A DNA stretch of 64,000 nucleotides, from positions 263,712 to 327,711 of the forward strand of contig NZ_BMQY01000007.1 of NCBI RefSeq assembly GCF_014648355.1, in the 5' to 3' direction. The position numbers were made by a program, and so were the translations under genes. Shown here piece by piece: positions 6,993-14,432 of the stretch. Below the pieces are notes generated by a model that was given only the letters and a program-made list of their open reading frames with translations, was not told where the DNA came from and ran no database searches. Positions within the stretch are counted from its first letter, which is position 1. Each line of letters starts with the position of its first letter. This DNA is from Couchioplanes azureus (GTDB taxonomy: Bacteria; Actinomycetota; Actinomycetes; Mycobacteriales; Micromonosporaceae).

Positions 6993-8027
6993 TCAGGCCG
7001 GGACCGCCTGCCGGCGTACCAGCCGCCGGGGGAGCCGCGGCAGCCGGCGCACCAGCGGGGCCGTGCGCGGGTCGGAGCCGTACGCCAGCAGGGTCAGGAA
7101 GATCCCGTAGACCGGCAGGTGGCCGAGCAGCTCCGTGCCGCCGAACAGCAGCAGGGTGGCGTTGAACGGGATGCCCGCGACGAGCACCGCGACCTGGGGC
7201 AGGGCGCCGGAGATCACCAGGAGGCCGAAGAGCAGCTCGGTGACGCCGGCCACCGTGACGAAGACGTCGGCCGGCAGGTCGATGCCCACCAGGGCGAAGA
7301 CGTCGAGCTGGGGGAACATCCGCAGGGTCTCCCGGGCCAGCGCCGGGTTCGCGAGCTTCTCCGCGAAGGCGAGCGTGATCAGCGCCCCGCCGGCGCCCAG
7401 CCGCAGCGCCAGCAGCCCCCGGCCCAGCGTCACCGCGTCGGGCTCGACCCGGCCGAAGGTCGCGTCCGACGGCGGCACGAACGCCAGGAAGACCGCGACG
7501 CCGAGCAGGTCCATCGCCGAGAGCAGGCCCACCGGCCCGGTCACCAGCAGCGCCAGCGGGCCGGCCAGGGCCAGCAGGACGGCGGCCGGACGCAGCCGGA
7601 TGCCGGTGATGAACCAGACTCCCAGGGCCCCCTCGAGCAGCAGCAGGGCGTCGCCCGCGGGCAGCCCCTCGACCTTCAGGTCGTGGGTCAGGAAGTGCCC
7701 GGAGACGGCGGCGGCCAGCAGCGACACCCCGAGGTGGATGGCGAGCAGCCGGGGCACGTACGGCACCAGCCGCCCCAGGAAGGACAGCCCCGGCAGCTCC
7801 GGCGACGGCAGCCGGCGCACCGCCAGGTACCGCCAGCCGACCGTGACCAGGGCGACGCCCAGGATGAACGCCAGCGTGAGAGGGCGTACGGCGAAGGACC
7901 AGTCCCCCGGGTAGCCGTGCGGGTCCGGGACGAACCACTTCTCGTGCGCCGCCGCGGGACTCGGCACCGCCAGCACCGCGGCCGCCGCTCCCGCCAGGGC
8001 TCCGAGGCGTCCCACGCTGATCTTCAT
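6993..8027 (-). CDS. DoxX-like multi-pass membrane protein with signal peptide
   Basis: This 344-residue protein has a signal peptide-like N-terminus (ending PAAAHEKWFVPD) and about eight hydrophobic helices. The C-terminal half, with GRGLLALRLGAGGALI, FAEKLANP and VTELLFGLLVISG, has the four-helix DoxX/TQO-small-subunit layout. Such proteins are linked to quinone or thiol redox at the membrane, but the role here is unknown. I chose the ATG at 8027 (MKISVG) because GGAG lies eight bases upstream; a GTG at 8048 is the alternative. It is a single gene with its own terminator. Confidence 0.65.
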   Translation of the reverse strand: MKISVGRLGALAGAAAAVLAVPSPAAAHEKWFVPDPHGYPGDWSFAVRPLTLAFILGVALVTVGWRYLAVRRLPSPELPGLSFLGRLVPYVPRLLAIHLGVSLLAAAVSGHFLTHDLKVEGLPAGDALLLLEGALGVWFITGIRLRPAAVLLALAGPLALLVTGPVGLLSAMDLLGVAVFLAFVPPSDATFGRVEPDAVTLGRGLLALRLGAGGALITLAFAEKLANPALARETLRMFPQLDVFALVGIDLPADVFVTVAGVTELLFGLLVISGALPQVAVLVAGIPFNATLLLFGGTELLGHLPVYGIFLTLLAYGSDPRTAPLVRRLPRLPRRLVRRQAVPA

Positions 8028-8154
8028 CGTTCTCACTCCGCTCGTCACACGATCACCGTCACCATTCCTACGGCTGTCGGCGTCGATGATCGAGCGATCC
8101 GGCGCAGGTCAGGACCAAAGTCCCGGCCCTTCGGGACCCTGTGCGGCCCGGCGT

Positions 8155-8676
8155 TCAGGCCCCGTCGGAGTCGTGCTCGGACGCGGCGGGGCCGGTGGCG
8201 CTTCCGCGGCGGATCCGCTCCATGCGGTCGGCGCCGCGCCGGACCGCCTCGCGGGAGCGGTGCAGCAGTTCGTTGCTGCGGTCGGTCCTCGCCGACGTGC
8301 GGGCGAGGGACCCGCGGAAGCGGGTGATCGGGTCGGTCGTGCGCTCGTCGTCCCGGTCGGCGTCGGCGTCGAGGAGGCGTTCCCGATGGTTGGCGGCGGC
8401 CTCGCGGGTGTCGGCCTCCCGTTCGCGCCGGTCGGCGAGCTGCTCGCGCTCGTCGGCGAGCTGGTCGCGCCGGTCGGCGGACTGCTCCCGCTGGTCGGCG
8501 AGCTGGTCACGGGCGTCGGCCGCCCGGTCGCGGCGGTCGGCGCGGCACTCGCGGGCGTCCGCTTCGCGCTCGCGCTGGTCCGCGAGGCGCTCCCGGGCCT
8601 CGGCCTGTGCCTCTCGGAGATCTGCGGCGCGCTCCCGCGCGGTCAGCCGCCGTTCCCGTTCGTCCAGATTCTCCAC
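8155..8676 (-). CDS. heptad-repeat, highly charged alpha-helical protein
   Basis: This 173-residue protein is built around 13 consecutive seven-residue units of the form xR[E/D]xxAD, for example QREREAD, ARDQLAD and EREQLAD. A charged, less regular C-terminal region follows. There are no Pro or Gly residues through the array, so a long, highly charged helix or coiled coil is expected. No signal peptide or membrane segment is seen, so it is probably cytoplasmic. I chose GTG at 8676 because GGAGGG sits five bases upstream; GTG at 8703 is possible. The family is not recognised. The secreted protein at 8763 is divergent. Confidence 0.7.
   Translation of the reverse strand: MENLDERERRLTARERAADLREAQAEARERLADQREREADARECRADRRDRAADARDQLADQREQSADRRDQLADEREQLADRREREADTREAAANHRERLLDADADRDDERTTDPITRFRGSLARTSARTDRSNELLHRSREAVRRGADRMERIRRGSATGPAASEHDSDGA
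8368..8640 (-). repeat. 21-bp coding tandem repeat, 13 units
   Basis: This is 273 bases in 13 units of 21. Each encodes xR[E/D]xxAD, with the Arg at position 2 and Ala-Asp at positions 6-7 nearly invariant. The DNA units have diverged at third positions, so the protein pattern has been selected rather than recently copied. Confidence 0.8.
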
Positions 8677-8762
8677 CGGGACCCTCCGCTCGCGGTCGGG
8701 CACGCCGGAGCCCCCGACGCGCTCCAGAGTACCGGCACCGGCCGCCGCAGTAGCATCGTGGC

Positions 8763-9839
8763 GTGCCGCGAGACCCTCGGATCCGGCCGGGCGTGGGGCT
8801 CGTCGCCGCGCTGGCCGCGGGCGCCCTGCTGCTGGCCGTGCCGCCGGCGGCGCAGGGCCGGCGGACCGCGCCCACGCCCGCCGCCCTGGCCTGGCCGGGC
8901 GCCCAGCGCGCCAGCATGGCGGCCACGCTGAGCGACGGGACCGCGTACGAGCCGGGCGTCTTCCTCGACGCGCGGACCTCGGCCGGCACCGCGCCCAGCC
9001 GCGACGGCCGCACGCTGCGGCTGCTGGTCCGGTCCGCGGACGGCTCCGTCCGCCAGGTGCGGGCGCTGCCGTCGGCGCGCAACCCGTCGTTCCAGAGCCT
9101 CACCGTCGCCGGTGACCTGCTCGCCTGGTTCGAGCGCACCAAGGGCGGGCTGGAGCTCTGGGCGGCCGGGCTGGGGTCCGGCCCGGCGGCGCACCGGGTG
9201 ACCGCCGACACCGGCGACGCCCGGTTCTACCGGTCGGAGACCGACCTGGTCTTCGCCGGCGGCCGGCTGCGCTGGGTGGCCGCCGCCGCGGCGGGAGGCA
9301 CCGAGGTGCGTGCGGTCGCGCCCGGTGGCGGCCCGGTCGAGGTACGCCGGGTGCCCGGCACCTGGCGGCTGCTGGCCTGGCCGTGGATGACCGACGGGGT
9401 AGCCGACTCGGCGGGGGCCCGTACGCTGCGCAATCTGGTCTCCGGCGCGGACGTGGCGGTGGCCCGGCCGCGGGACGGCGCGATCGGGTGCAGCGCCGCG
9501 TGGTGCCGGATCGTGTCGCTGGACGCGGGCGGCTACACCCGCATCGAGCTCATGCGGCCCGACGGCGGCGACCGGCACGAGGTCGCCGGCGGCACGGCGG
9601 CGACCGAGATCGTGGACGTGGCCGCGCTCGACCGGTTCGAGGTCTTCGTGCGGATCGGCGCGAACTCGGAGCTGACCGGCAACGCGCAGCTGCTGGTGCA
9701 CGAGACGAACACCCGCAGCACCGTGGAGATCAGCCCGGACGCCGGCGCGGTGATGCTGCGCAACGGGGTGCTCTGCTGGTCGACGGGCAGCCAGGAGACC
9801 TTCGTCCGGCACACCCTCGACCTGCGTACGGTGTCCTAG
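8763..9839 (+). CDS. exported protein, probably beta-propeller-like
   Basis: This 358-residue protein has a signal peptide (hydrophobic stretch about residues 10-30, cleavage near AAQG). The mature part has recurring short strand motifs with Trp, such as LLAWFER, LRWVAA, LLAWPWMTD and VLCWSTG. These are spaced about 40-60 residues apart, as in propeller blades. There are two Cys in GCSAAWC. No catalytic motif is recognised. The GTG at 8763 is the likely start. Its 3' end overlaps the convergent exonuclease gene by 4 bases. Confidence 0.65.
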   Translation: MPRDPRIRPGVGLVAALAAGALLLAVPPAAQGRRTAPTPAALAWPGAQRASMAATLSDGTAYEPGVFLDARTSAGTAPSRDGRTLRLLVRSADGSVRQVRALPSARNPSFQSLTVAGDLLAWFERTKGGLELWAAGLGSGPAAHRVTADTGDARFYRSETDLVFAGGRLRWVAAAAAGGTEVRAVAPGGGPVEVRRVPGTWRLLAWPWMTDGVADSAGARTLRNLVSGADVAVARPRDGAIGCSAAWCRIVSLDAGGYTRIELMRPDGGDRHEVAGGTAATEIVDVAALDRFEVFVRIGANSELTGNAQLLVHETNTRSTVEISPDAGAVMLRNGVLCWSTGSQETFVRHTLDLRTVS

Positions 9840-10867
9840 AAGAGCGACAGCTGTCCCGGGGTGGGATCGCGGCGCCCGCGCATGCCCGCCCGGATGACCC
9901 AGGGGCGCAGCTGCGGGATCGGGTCCTCGTCGCGGGGCTCGCGCTGCGGCGGGATGCCGCCGGTCAGGGCCCACAGCGACGGCCCCAGGTTGATGCCGCG
10001 CTCGCGCAGCGCCCGCCGGAAGACGGGCAGGCTCAGCGGCAGGCGTACCTCGTCGAGGCCGGGCACGGCCAGGTCGGTGCGCATCCGCATGAGCCGCCGG
10101 TTGCGTTCCACCGCCTCCCGGGCGCCGGGCGCGGCGAGCTGCTCGGCGGCCCGCTCGCCCACGGCCTCGCGGACCAGGTGGGCGGCGCCGGCATCGAGGG
10201 CCGCCCACGCGCCGTCGACCGTGCCGAAGGCCGCCAGCAGCTTGGCGGCGGTGGCCGCGCCGAAGCCGCGGACGCCCGGCAGGTTGTCGGAGGGGTCGCC
10301 GCGCAGCGCCGCGAAGTCGCGGTACTGCCCGGGCTCGACGCCGCAGAGCGCGGGCAGGCCGGCGGCGTCGACCAGGACGGCCTCGTCGAAGCCGCCGTTG
10401 CGGACGCGCAGCACCGAGGTCGTCTCGTCGATGAGGGCGAACGCGTCGCGGTCGCTGGTCATCAGCACCGAGCGCCAGCCGTGCCGGCGGGCGTGCGCCG
10501 CCGCGCTGGCGAGGACGTCGTCGGCCTCCCACGCGGGCGGCACCAGGGTGCGCACGCCGGCGGCGGTCAGCAGCCCGGGCGCGCCGGCGATCTGGTCGGT
10601 GAGGTCGGTGGGCTTGCTCGGCCGGTGTGCCTTGTAACCGGCGTAGTCGGCGCGGCGCGCGGAGTCGTCGGGGCAGTCGAAGCCGACGATCAGCGCGTCG
10701 GGCCGCAGGTATGCCGCCGCCCGCGCGATGTATCCGACGAGTCCGCGCAGTGCCCACACCGGCCGGCCGGCGGCGTCCAGCAGCCCGTCCACCGCACCGG
10801 CGTGGTACGCGCGGTGCACCAGGCTGTTCCCGTCGAGCACGAGCAGCAGGGGGCCGGGGGGCGACAC
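9836..10867 (-). CDS. 5'-3' exonuclease (FEN/Pol I N-domain family) with C-terminal clamp motif
   Basis: This 343-residue stand-alone flap/5' nuclease resembles the N-terminal domain of DNA polymerase I. It has VLDGNSLVHRA at the start, FDCPDD, WEADDVLAS, MTSDRDAFAL and RGDPSDNLPGVRGFG, which together supply the metal-binding Asp residues and the helix-hairpin-helix. It should remove RNA primers and 5' flaps. The last five residues are QLSLF, a match to the bacterial sliding-clamp (DnaN) binding pentapeptide QL[S/D]LF, placed on a flexible C-terminal tail. The GTG at 10867 is the start. The upstream neighbour on the same strand, about 34 bases away, is the substrate-binding lipoprotein. Confidence 0.88.
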   Translation of the reverse strand: MSPPGPLLLVLDGNSLVHRAYHAGAVDGLLDAAGRPVWALRGLVGYIARAAAYLRPDALIVGFDCPDDSARRADYAGYKAHRPSKPTDLTDQIAGAPGLLTAAGVRTLVPPAWEADDVLASAAAHARRHGWRSVLMTSDRDAFALIDETTSVLRVRNGGFDEAVLVDAAGLPALCGVEPGQYRDFAALRGDPSDNLPGVRGFGAATAAKLLAAFGTVDGAWAALDAGAAHLVREAVGERAAEQLAAPGAREAVERNRRLMRMRTDLAVPGLDEVRLPLSLPVFRRALRERGINLGPSLWALTGGIPPQREPRDEDPIPQLRPWVIRAGMRGRRDPTPGQLSLF

Positions 10868-10901
10868 CCGCCGAGTCTACGCACGGCGGGTGTCACCGGC
10901 G

Positions 10902-11816
10902 TCAGCCGGTCGTGAAGCCGCCACCGGCCGCGTTGATCGACGCCGCGCTGAGCGCGCCGCTGCTGAGGCCCCACCGGTCGAGCAGCTCGTTGTAGGCGCC
11001 GGAGCGGATCAGCCGGTCCAGGGCGTCGCGCAGCGTGTCGCGCAGCGGGCCGTGGCCCTTGGGCACGGCGATGCCGTACAGGCCCGGCTCGTACTGGACC
11101 GTCGAGGCGAGCTGGTAGAAGCCGCGGGTGCGCTGGTCGGTGGTGAGGTGCACGGCCGGGGGGAAGTCGTTGAGGACCGCCACGGACCGGCCGGTGCGCA
11201 GCTGCAGCAGCGCGTCGGCGTTGGTCTTGTAGGTCTTCACGGTGATCGGCTTGGTGCCGCAGCCCTGCTGCGAGCGCTCCAGCAGGTCGACCTGGACCGT
11301 GCCCTTCTCGACCGCGACGACCTTGCCGCAGAGGTCCTTGAGGTCGGTGACGCCGCTCGGGTTGCCGCGCTGCACCACGATCGAGGTGCCGGCGGCGAAG
11401 TAGTTGATGAAGTCGGCCTTGGTCTCCCGCTCGGCGGTGTCGGTCATGGACGACAGCACGCCGTCGTACCTGCCCTTGACGATCTCGTCGAGGAAGGTGT
11501 CGAACTCCGTGCCGCCGACCATCTCGATCTTGATGCCGAGCACGGTGCCGAGCGCGGCGGCGAGGTCCGGCTCGAATCCGACGATGGTGCGGCCGTCGGG
11601 GCCGTACGACTCCATCGGCGCGTAGGCGGGGTCGGTGATGAGGCGGATCGTGCCGCGGTCACGGATCTCCTGGGGCAGCGCGTCGTGCAGGGCCTGGTCC
11701 ATCTCGATGGTGCTGGACGCGGCGCTGCCGTTCTCGGCCGCCTTGTCGCCGCCGCACCCGGCCAGGGCCAGCAGGACACCGGTCAGGGCAAGGCCGGCCT
11801 TCGTCAGCTTTCTCAT
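10902..11816 (-). CDS. orphan extracellular solute-binding lipoprotein (family 3, amino-acid type)
   Basis: This 304-residue lipoprotein has lipobox LAGC near residue 20, then a family 3 periplasmic-binding domain (RGTIRLITDPAYAPMESYGPDG, GFEPDLAAALG, YDGVLSSMTDT, VVAVEKGT). Such proteins bind polar amino acids or similar small molecules. No permease or ATPase gene is adjacent. Instead the gene lies 16 bases after the GGDEF-EAL gene on the same strand, and its AGGAG ribosome-binding site starts immediately after that gene's stop. Co-expression is likely. It could feed a distant transporter or act as a ligand sensor. Confidence 0.85.
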   Translation of the reverse strand: MRKLTKAGLALTGVLLALAGCGGDKAAENGSAASSTIEMDQALHDALPQEIRDRGTIRLITDPAYAPMESYGPDGRTIVGFEPDLAAALGTVLGIKIEMVGGTEFDTFLDEIVKGRYDGVLSSMTDTAERETKADFINYFAAGTSIVVQRGNPSGVTDLKDLCGKVVAVEKGTVQVDLLERSQQGCGTKPITVKTYKTNADALLQLRTGRSVAVLNDFPPAVHLTTDQRTRGFYQLASTVQYEPGLYGIAVPKGHGPLRDTLRDALDRLIRSGAYNELLDRWGLSSGALSAASINAAGGGFTTG

Positions 11817-11832
11817 CGCCAGTGTGCTCCTG

Positions 11833-13806
11833 TCATGAGCCGGCCGCGGCGGGGATTTCCCGCCGGGTACGGCCGGCCGCGGTGGTCTCGATCAGGTCGT
11901 TCCAGGTCAACGGGGTGCCGAGCAGGGTGCCCTGGGCGGCGTCGCAGCCGGCTGCGGTGAGCCAGTGCCGGACCTCCTCGTCCTCGACGCCCTCGGCGGT
12001 CACCCAGCAGCCCAGGCCGTGCGCCAGCTCGATCACCGAGCGCACGATCGCCTCGCTCTGCGGGTTGCGGGACAGGCCGTCGACGAAGAGGCGGTCGATC
12101 TTGATCTCGGAGACGGGGACGGCCCGCAGCTGCGACAGGCTGGTGTACCCGACGCCGAAGTCGTCGACCGCGATGCCGATGCCGATGCCGACGAGGTCCA
12201 CGACGGCGCCGATGGCGGCGGGGGTGTCCCCGGCCAGTGCCGTCTCGGTGACCTCCAGCATGAGCATGTCGGCCGGGGTGCCGGTCGCGGTCAGCAGGTC
12301 GGCCACGGAGGCGGCGAAACCCGGCTGGTCGAGGTTGCGCGCGGACACGTTCACCGCCACCGGCCACGACCGGCCGGCGGTGATCCAGTCCCGCTGGTCG
12401 GCGAGGGCGCGGCGCAGCACCCATGCGGTGAGCGGCTCGATCAGCCCGGACTGCTCGGCGGCGGGCAGGAACTCGGCCGGTGCGAGCAGCCCGCGGGTCG
12501 GGTGCTGCCAGCGGACCAGCGCCTCCACGCCGCAGATCTCCCCGTCCGAGAGGCGGATCTTGGGCTGGTAGTGCAGGACCAGCTCGTCGCGTTCGAAGGC
12601 GTGCCGCAGCTCGGCCTGCACCACGAGCCACTGGGTGGAGTGGGCGACCTCGCCGCCCGCGTACACGACGATGCCGTTGGTGCCCCGCTTGCCCTGGTAC
12701 ATGGCGGCGTCGGCGCACTGCAGCAGCTCCTCGACCCCGATGCCGTGCTCGGGGTAGAGCGCCACCCCGAAGCTGGCCTCGATGGTCAGCGGGATGCCGT
12801 CGAGCACGATCTCCTCGGTGAGGCGGCTGCGGGCGCCGGACAGCAGCGCGACCACCTCGGCGCGGTCGACGCCGGGCAGGATCAGGCCGAACTCGTCGCC
12901 GCCGAGGCGGGTCACGGTGTCCTCGGGGCGCAGCGCGGCCACCAGCCGCTCGGCGACCACCTTCAGCAGCTCGTCGCCGGCATGGTGGCCGAGCGTGTCG
13001 TTGACCTCCTTGAAGTGGTTGAGGTCGACGAGCACGAAGGCGCCGCGCCGCGGGGCGTTCTCCAGGGCGGACTTCGCCCGCAGCCGGAAGGCCGCCCGGT
13101 TGGGCAGCCCGGTGAGGCCGTCGTGCAGGGCCTCGCGTTCCTGCTGGGCCGCGTACCGGCGCAGCGAGCGGGTGGTGGACCAGGAGATCAGCGCCAGCAC
13201 CAGGTAGAGCCCGACCAGGCCGGCGGCGAGGCGCCAGTACGTGACCCGCATCTGCTGTTGCAGGTGTGCCGCGATGCTCTCGTACGGCAGGTACAGCTCC
13301 AGCACGCCGATGGCCCGCCCGGAGGCGCTGGCGACCACCGGCTCGAGCACCCGGATCACCTGGCCGCGGCTGCGCTCGGTGTCGGCGACGACCGCGACGT
13401 CCGTCTGCCCCACCGCGGCGGTCCGGAAGGCGGGGTCGGCGACCGGGATGCCCCCGGCGGTGGAGCCGTCGTCGGAGAAGACGACCTGCCCGCTGAAGCT
13501 GCGCAGCCGCAGGCGGACGACCGAGCCGTGGAAGATCGCGAAGTCGGTGGCGGCGTGCAGCCGTTCCCGCTGGGTCTGGGTGAGCCCGGCGGTCAGGTCG
13601 GCGTCCTCGAGGGCCGGGGCGACGGCCATCTCGGCGATGACCACGGCCTGCGCGCGGCCCTGCTCCTCGGCCTGCCGGGCGGCGTCGTCGCGGTAGCCGG
13701 TGACCAGCACCGCCCCGAGCACGCCGACGGGGACGAGGCTGGCGGCGGCGTAGGCCGCGAAGAGACGTGACCCGCCCTTCGCGCCGAACTTGCCTCGCAG
13801 CCCCAC
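11833..13806 (-). CDS. membrane GGDEF-EAL cyclic-di-GMP enzyme with extracytoplasmic sensor
   Basis: This 657-residue protein has a transmembrane helix (about 15-37), an extracytoplasmic domain of about 150 residues (40-188, Cache/CHASE-like in layout), and a second helix (190-211). A GGDEF domain follows (motif 302-306, RPED inhibitory site upstream), then an EAL domain (motif 428-430, later DDFGVGYTSL and AEGVEDEE). Both output motifs are intact, so cyclase and phosphodiesterase activity are both possible, with the sensor choosing. The GTG at 13806 is the start. The next gene downstream is a substrate-binding lipoprotein, 16 bases away and likely coupled. Confidence 0.92.
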   Translation of the reverse strand: MGLRGKFGAKGGSRLFAAYAAASLVPVGVLGAVLVTGYRDDAARQAEEQGRAQAVVIAEMAVAPALEDADLTAGLTQTQRERLHAATDFAIFHGSVVRLRLRSFSGQVVFSDDGSTAGGIPVADPAFRTAAVGQTDVAVVADTERSRGQVIRVLEPVVASASGRAIGVLELYLPYESIAAHLQQQMRVTYWRLAAGLVGLYLVLALISWSTTRSLRRYAAQQEREALHDGLTGLPNRAAFRLRAKSALENAPRRGAFVLVDLNHFKEVNDTLGHHAGDELLKVVAERLVAALRPEDTVTRLGGDEFGLILPGVDRAEVVALLSGARSRLTEEIVLDGIPLTIEASFGVALYPEHGIGVEELLQCADAAMYQGKRGTNGIVVYAGGEVAHSTQWLVVQAELRHAFERDELVLHYQPKIRLSDGEICGVEALVRWQHPTRGLLAPAEFLPAAEQSGLIEPLTAWVLRRALADQRDWITAGRSWPVAVNVSARNLDQPGFAASVADLLTATGTPADMLMLEVTETALAGDTPAAIGAVVDLVGIGIGIAVDDFGVGYTSLSQLRAVPVSEIKIDRLFVDGLSRNPQSEAIVRSVIELAHGLGCWVTAEGVEDEEVRHWLTAAGCDAAQGTLLGTPLTWNDLIETTAAGRTRREIPAAAGS

Positions 13807-13852
13807 GCAGGAACTATCGGCCGTCCGCCGGATGTGATGAAGGAAACGCCGC

Positions 13853-14419
13853 CTACCGGAAGAGCCGGTCGAGATGATCGTCCAGGGTCGCCAGGGCCTG
13901 CCCGGCGGTGCGGTGCCCGCCGAGCAGGTGGACGCCGAGGCCTTCCATCAGCGCCAGGAGCCCGGCCGCGGCGCGCTCGGGGTCGGCGACGTCGAGGAGC
14001 CCGGCGACGAACCCGGTCATCTCGGCGGTGTCCTCGCGCAGCGCGGAGCCCGCCGCCGGGCGTACGGCCGTGTAGGCGAGGAAGGCGAGCGCCACCCGCC
14101 CCAGGGCGCGGGACTCGTCGTCCAGCGGCAGGATCGCGGTGATCATGGTGCGGAGCAGCAGCCGGGGCTCCGGCTCGGCGCCGAGGCGGGCGATCGCCTC
14201 GGTGACCCGGACCTGGGTGCGGTCGCGGACCACGGACAGCGCGAACCGCATCATCTCGTCCTTGGTGCGGAAGTAGTGCTGCACCATCCCCGCCGACACG
14301 CCGGCCTCGGCGGCGACGTGGCGCAGGCTGACGGCCTCCAGCCCCTGCGCCGCCGCGACCCGCATCAGCGCGTCGGCGATCCGGGTGCGCCGCTGGTGGC
14401 TGTCGACCTTTCTGGGCAT
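13853..14419 (-). CDS. TetR-family repressor
   Basis: This 188-residue regulator has an N-terminal helix-turn-helix (RIADALMRVAAAQG, then VSLRHVAAEAGVSAGMVQHYF) and a helical ligand-binding domain. I chose the ATG at 14419 (MPRKVD) over 14449, because the upstream phosphotransferase-like gene ends at 14433. The two genes are 13 bases apart on one strand and probably share the promoter at 16845-16930. That region holds inverted repeats and could be its operator. Confidence 0.88.
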   Translation of the reverse strand: MPRKVDSHQRRTRIADALMRVAAAQGLEAVSLRHVAAEAGVSAGMVQHYFRTKDEMMRFALSVVRDRTQVRVTEAIARLGAEPEPRLLLRTMITAILPLDDESRALGRVALAFLAYTAVRPAAGSALREDTAEMTGFVAGLLDVADPERAAAGLLALMEGLGVHLLGGHRTAGQALATLDDHLDRLFR

Positions 14420-14432
14420 GGCCTCGATCGTT

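Noticed and set aside
8368..8640. 21-bp repeat considered as a non-coding satellite or CRISPR
   Set aside because: The period is a multiple of three and the protein pattern is conserved while third bases vary, so it is a coding repeat.
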